Positions 6,916-7,882 of a stretch of 7,882 nt of DNA are shown piece by piece. The notes beneath the pieces are model-generated. The model was given only the letters and a program-made list of their open reading frames with translations. It was not told the DNA's origin and made no database searches. The stretch comes from an uncultured Alphaproteobacteria bacterium. GTDB lineage: Bacteria; Pseudomonadota; Alphaproteobacteria; Bin95. The translations under genes and the position numbers were made by a program. Numbering within the stretch: the stretch's first letter is position 1; every line of letters begins with the position of its first letter. The stretch lies in NCBI GenBank assembly GCA_913060845.1, contig CAJXVF010000092.1:1-7882 (forward strand). Reading direction: 5' to 3'.

Positions 6916-7833
6916 TCATTCCTTGTCATCTGCGACGATCGTCGGCTTCCAGCCCTCCAATTTCTCAGGGGCACCGGCGACCGCGACCATGAAGCGGTCA
7001 GTGTTAAAGAGGCGCTTAGATACGCGCTTTACGTCCTGCAAAGTGACAGCCTCAATCAGGCTGGCGCGTTGGTCGAGGTAGTCTTTTGGCAGATCAAAAC
7101 GGCGCATTGCAAGCAGCGTATCTGCGATCGCAGTCGTTGAATCGAGCGCCAGAGGAAGCGACCCGGTGAGATAGGCCTTTGCGTCTGAGAGTTCATCGGC
7201 AGTTGGGCCGTCCTTGGCCATGCGTGCCCACTCTGCCTCAACCACAGCAACGGTTTCAGCGACGGTGGCATTGGCGGTCGCAGCAGTGCCGATGACAATT
7301 GGCACAGCAGCAAGTTCGTTTAAGTCCGCGCCAATACCGTAGACGAGGCCGCGCTTCTCGCGCACTTCTTCCATCAAACGAGCGCCAAACCCGCCACCCA
7401 TAATCTGCATGAGAACAGTGGCGGCACGCCAATCTGGATCAATGCGTCGGATGCCAGGCCCGCCGAATACGATGGTTGATTGTGGTGCTGGCATTGAGGC
7501 GAGTAGGCGCAGCGGTTGTTCAGGCAAGCTAACGGCAGGCAAATCCGCCGGACCGGCCTCTGCGACTTCAGGCAGGCTGCCGAAGGCCAGCTCCATCACG
7601 CGGGCCAATTTTGCGTTTGTCAGGTCGCCGGCGGCGGCAACAATTAGACGATCCCGACCAAAGCGTTCTTGCGTGAACGCGGTTAAGTCTTCGCGCTGGA
7701 TGACAGCAAGCGTGGATTTAAGGCCTCTAGTTGAGCGCGCATAGGGGTGATTGGCGAAGGCCGTTTCAAGCCAGGCGCGATACGCTTTTCGGCTTGGCTG
7801 CGCACGCGACCGCTCAAGTGAGGAGATATAAGA
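6916..7833 (-). CDS. M16 family peptidase (or inactive homolog), C-terminal part
   Basis: The C-terminal 305 residues of an M16 (pitrilysin / processing-peptidase-like) protein; the 5' end is lost at the contig boundary. The visible part covers the end of the first domain (YARSTRGLKSTLAVIQREDL, RDRLIVAAAGDL) and the second domain, including GGGFGARLMEEVREKRGLVYGIGADL (146-171), a family hallmark, and a DSTTAIADTL segment. The zinc site HxxEH lies near residue 70-80 in full proteins of about 440 residues, so it falls in the missing part. Whether this copy is catalytic cannot be said. Alphaproteobacteria often carry an adjacent pair, one with and one without the zinc motif, commonly exported; this could be the second of such a pair. 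The frame appears to extend to a GTG at 7848, but the five residues MYKRQ there come from the adapter. pgi follows after 7 bases. Confidence 0.92.
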   Translation of the reverse strand, partial: SYISSLERSRAQPSRKAYRAWLETAFANHPYARSTRGLKSTLAVIQREDLTAFTQERFGRDRLIVAAAGDLTNAKLARVMELAFGSLPEVAEAGPADLPAVSLPEQPLRLLASMPAPQSTIVFGGPGIRRIDPDWRAATVLMQIMGGGFGARLMEEVREKRGLVYGIGADLNELAAVPIVIGTAATANATVAETVAVVEAEWARMAKDGPTADELSDAKAYLTGSLPLALDSTTAIADTLLAMRRFDLPKDYLDQRASLIEAVTLQDVKRVSKRLFNTDRFMVAVAGAPEKLEGWKPTIVADDKE

Positions 7834-7882
7834 CTGTCTCTTATACACATCTCCGAGCCCACGAGACCTCTCTACATCTCGT
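7834..7882 (-). other. Illumina Nextera i7-side adapter (not genomic)
   Basis: Library adapter. Positions 7834-7852 are the 19-bp Tn5 mosaic end in reverse orientation (CTGTCTCTTATACACATCT), 7853-7867 are the read-2 stem CCGAGCCCACGAGAC, 7868-7875 (CTCTCTAC) match a standard i7 index, and 7876-7882 begin the P7 sequence. Genomic sequence ends at about 7833. Adapter length is 49 bases, the same as at the left end. Confidence 0.98.

Noticed and set aside
6909..6974. 22-residue N-terminal extension of pgi (start at 6974)
   Set aside because: The extension would overlap the end of the peptidase gene and has Arg-rich, non-conserved sequence. The start at 6908 has an AAGGA upstream and gives the expected short gap.
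50..7833. A novel defence, CRISPR or biosynthetic system
   Set aside because: All genomic sequence is accounted for by a TRAP transporter and four common genes with short gaps. No repeat arrays, unusual domains or unexplained long regions were seen.
31..7852. Inverted 19-bp repeats at both ends, looking like transposon ends
   Set aside because: They are the Tn5 mosaic ends of the Nextera adapters, joined to index and P5/P7 sequence. No transposase or cargo typical of a mobile element lies between them.

Overview
This window is a contig of about 7.8 kb of bacterial DNA (positions 50-7833), with Illumina Nextera adapter sequence left on both ends (1-49 and 7834-7882). Protein content and gene order suggest an alphaproteobacterium, perhaps Rhodospirillales-like. 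The signs are a short-form glucose-6-phosphate isomerase next to an M16 peptidase, an endonuclease-type MutL of alphaproteobacterial character, and a DUF1244 protein. This is judged from memory of the families, not from a search.

Left half, + strand: a tripartite TRAP (ATP-independent, ion-driven) uptake system in the order dctP (70-1148), dctQ (1241-1783), dctM (1780-3375). The periplasmic binding protein DctP resembles the TakP / 'mannitol-chloroaromatic' group and carries a twin-arginine signal peptide. As written it is broken in two places: the expected start codon reads ATA, and a one-base deletion near 241 shifts the frame. Both defects lie within 200 bases of the contig end, so assembly error is a strong alternative to real decay. 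A terminator-like hairpin between dctP and dctQ would let the cell make more DctP than membrane subunits. dctQ and dctM overlap by 4 bases.

Right half, - strand: a tightly packed run of four genes. In transcription order they are an M16-family peptidase (5' end cut off by the contig end), pgi, mutL and a small DUF1244 protein. Gaps are 7 bases, a 4-base overlap, and 8-20 bases, so one operon is likely. It is a housekeeping cluster: sugar phosphate metabolism, DNA mismatch repair, a peptidase or peptidase-like protein, and a conserved small protein of unknown function.

The two gene sets converge on a perfect 11-bp hairpin (3379-3404) in a 37-base gap. There is no stretch over 300 bases without a gene. 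I see no RNA gene, CRISPR array, insertion sequence or defence system, and no undescribed system. The points most worth attention are the adapter ends, the false peptide they create at the start of the M16 gene, and the damaged dctP.
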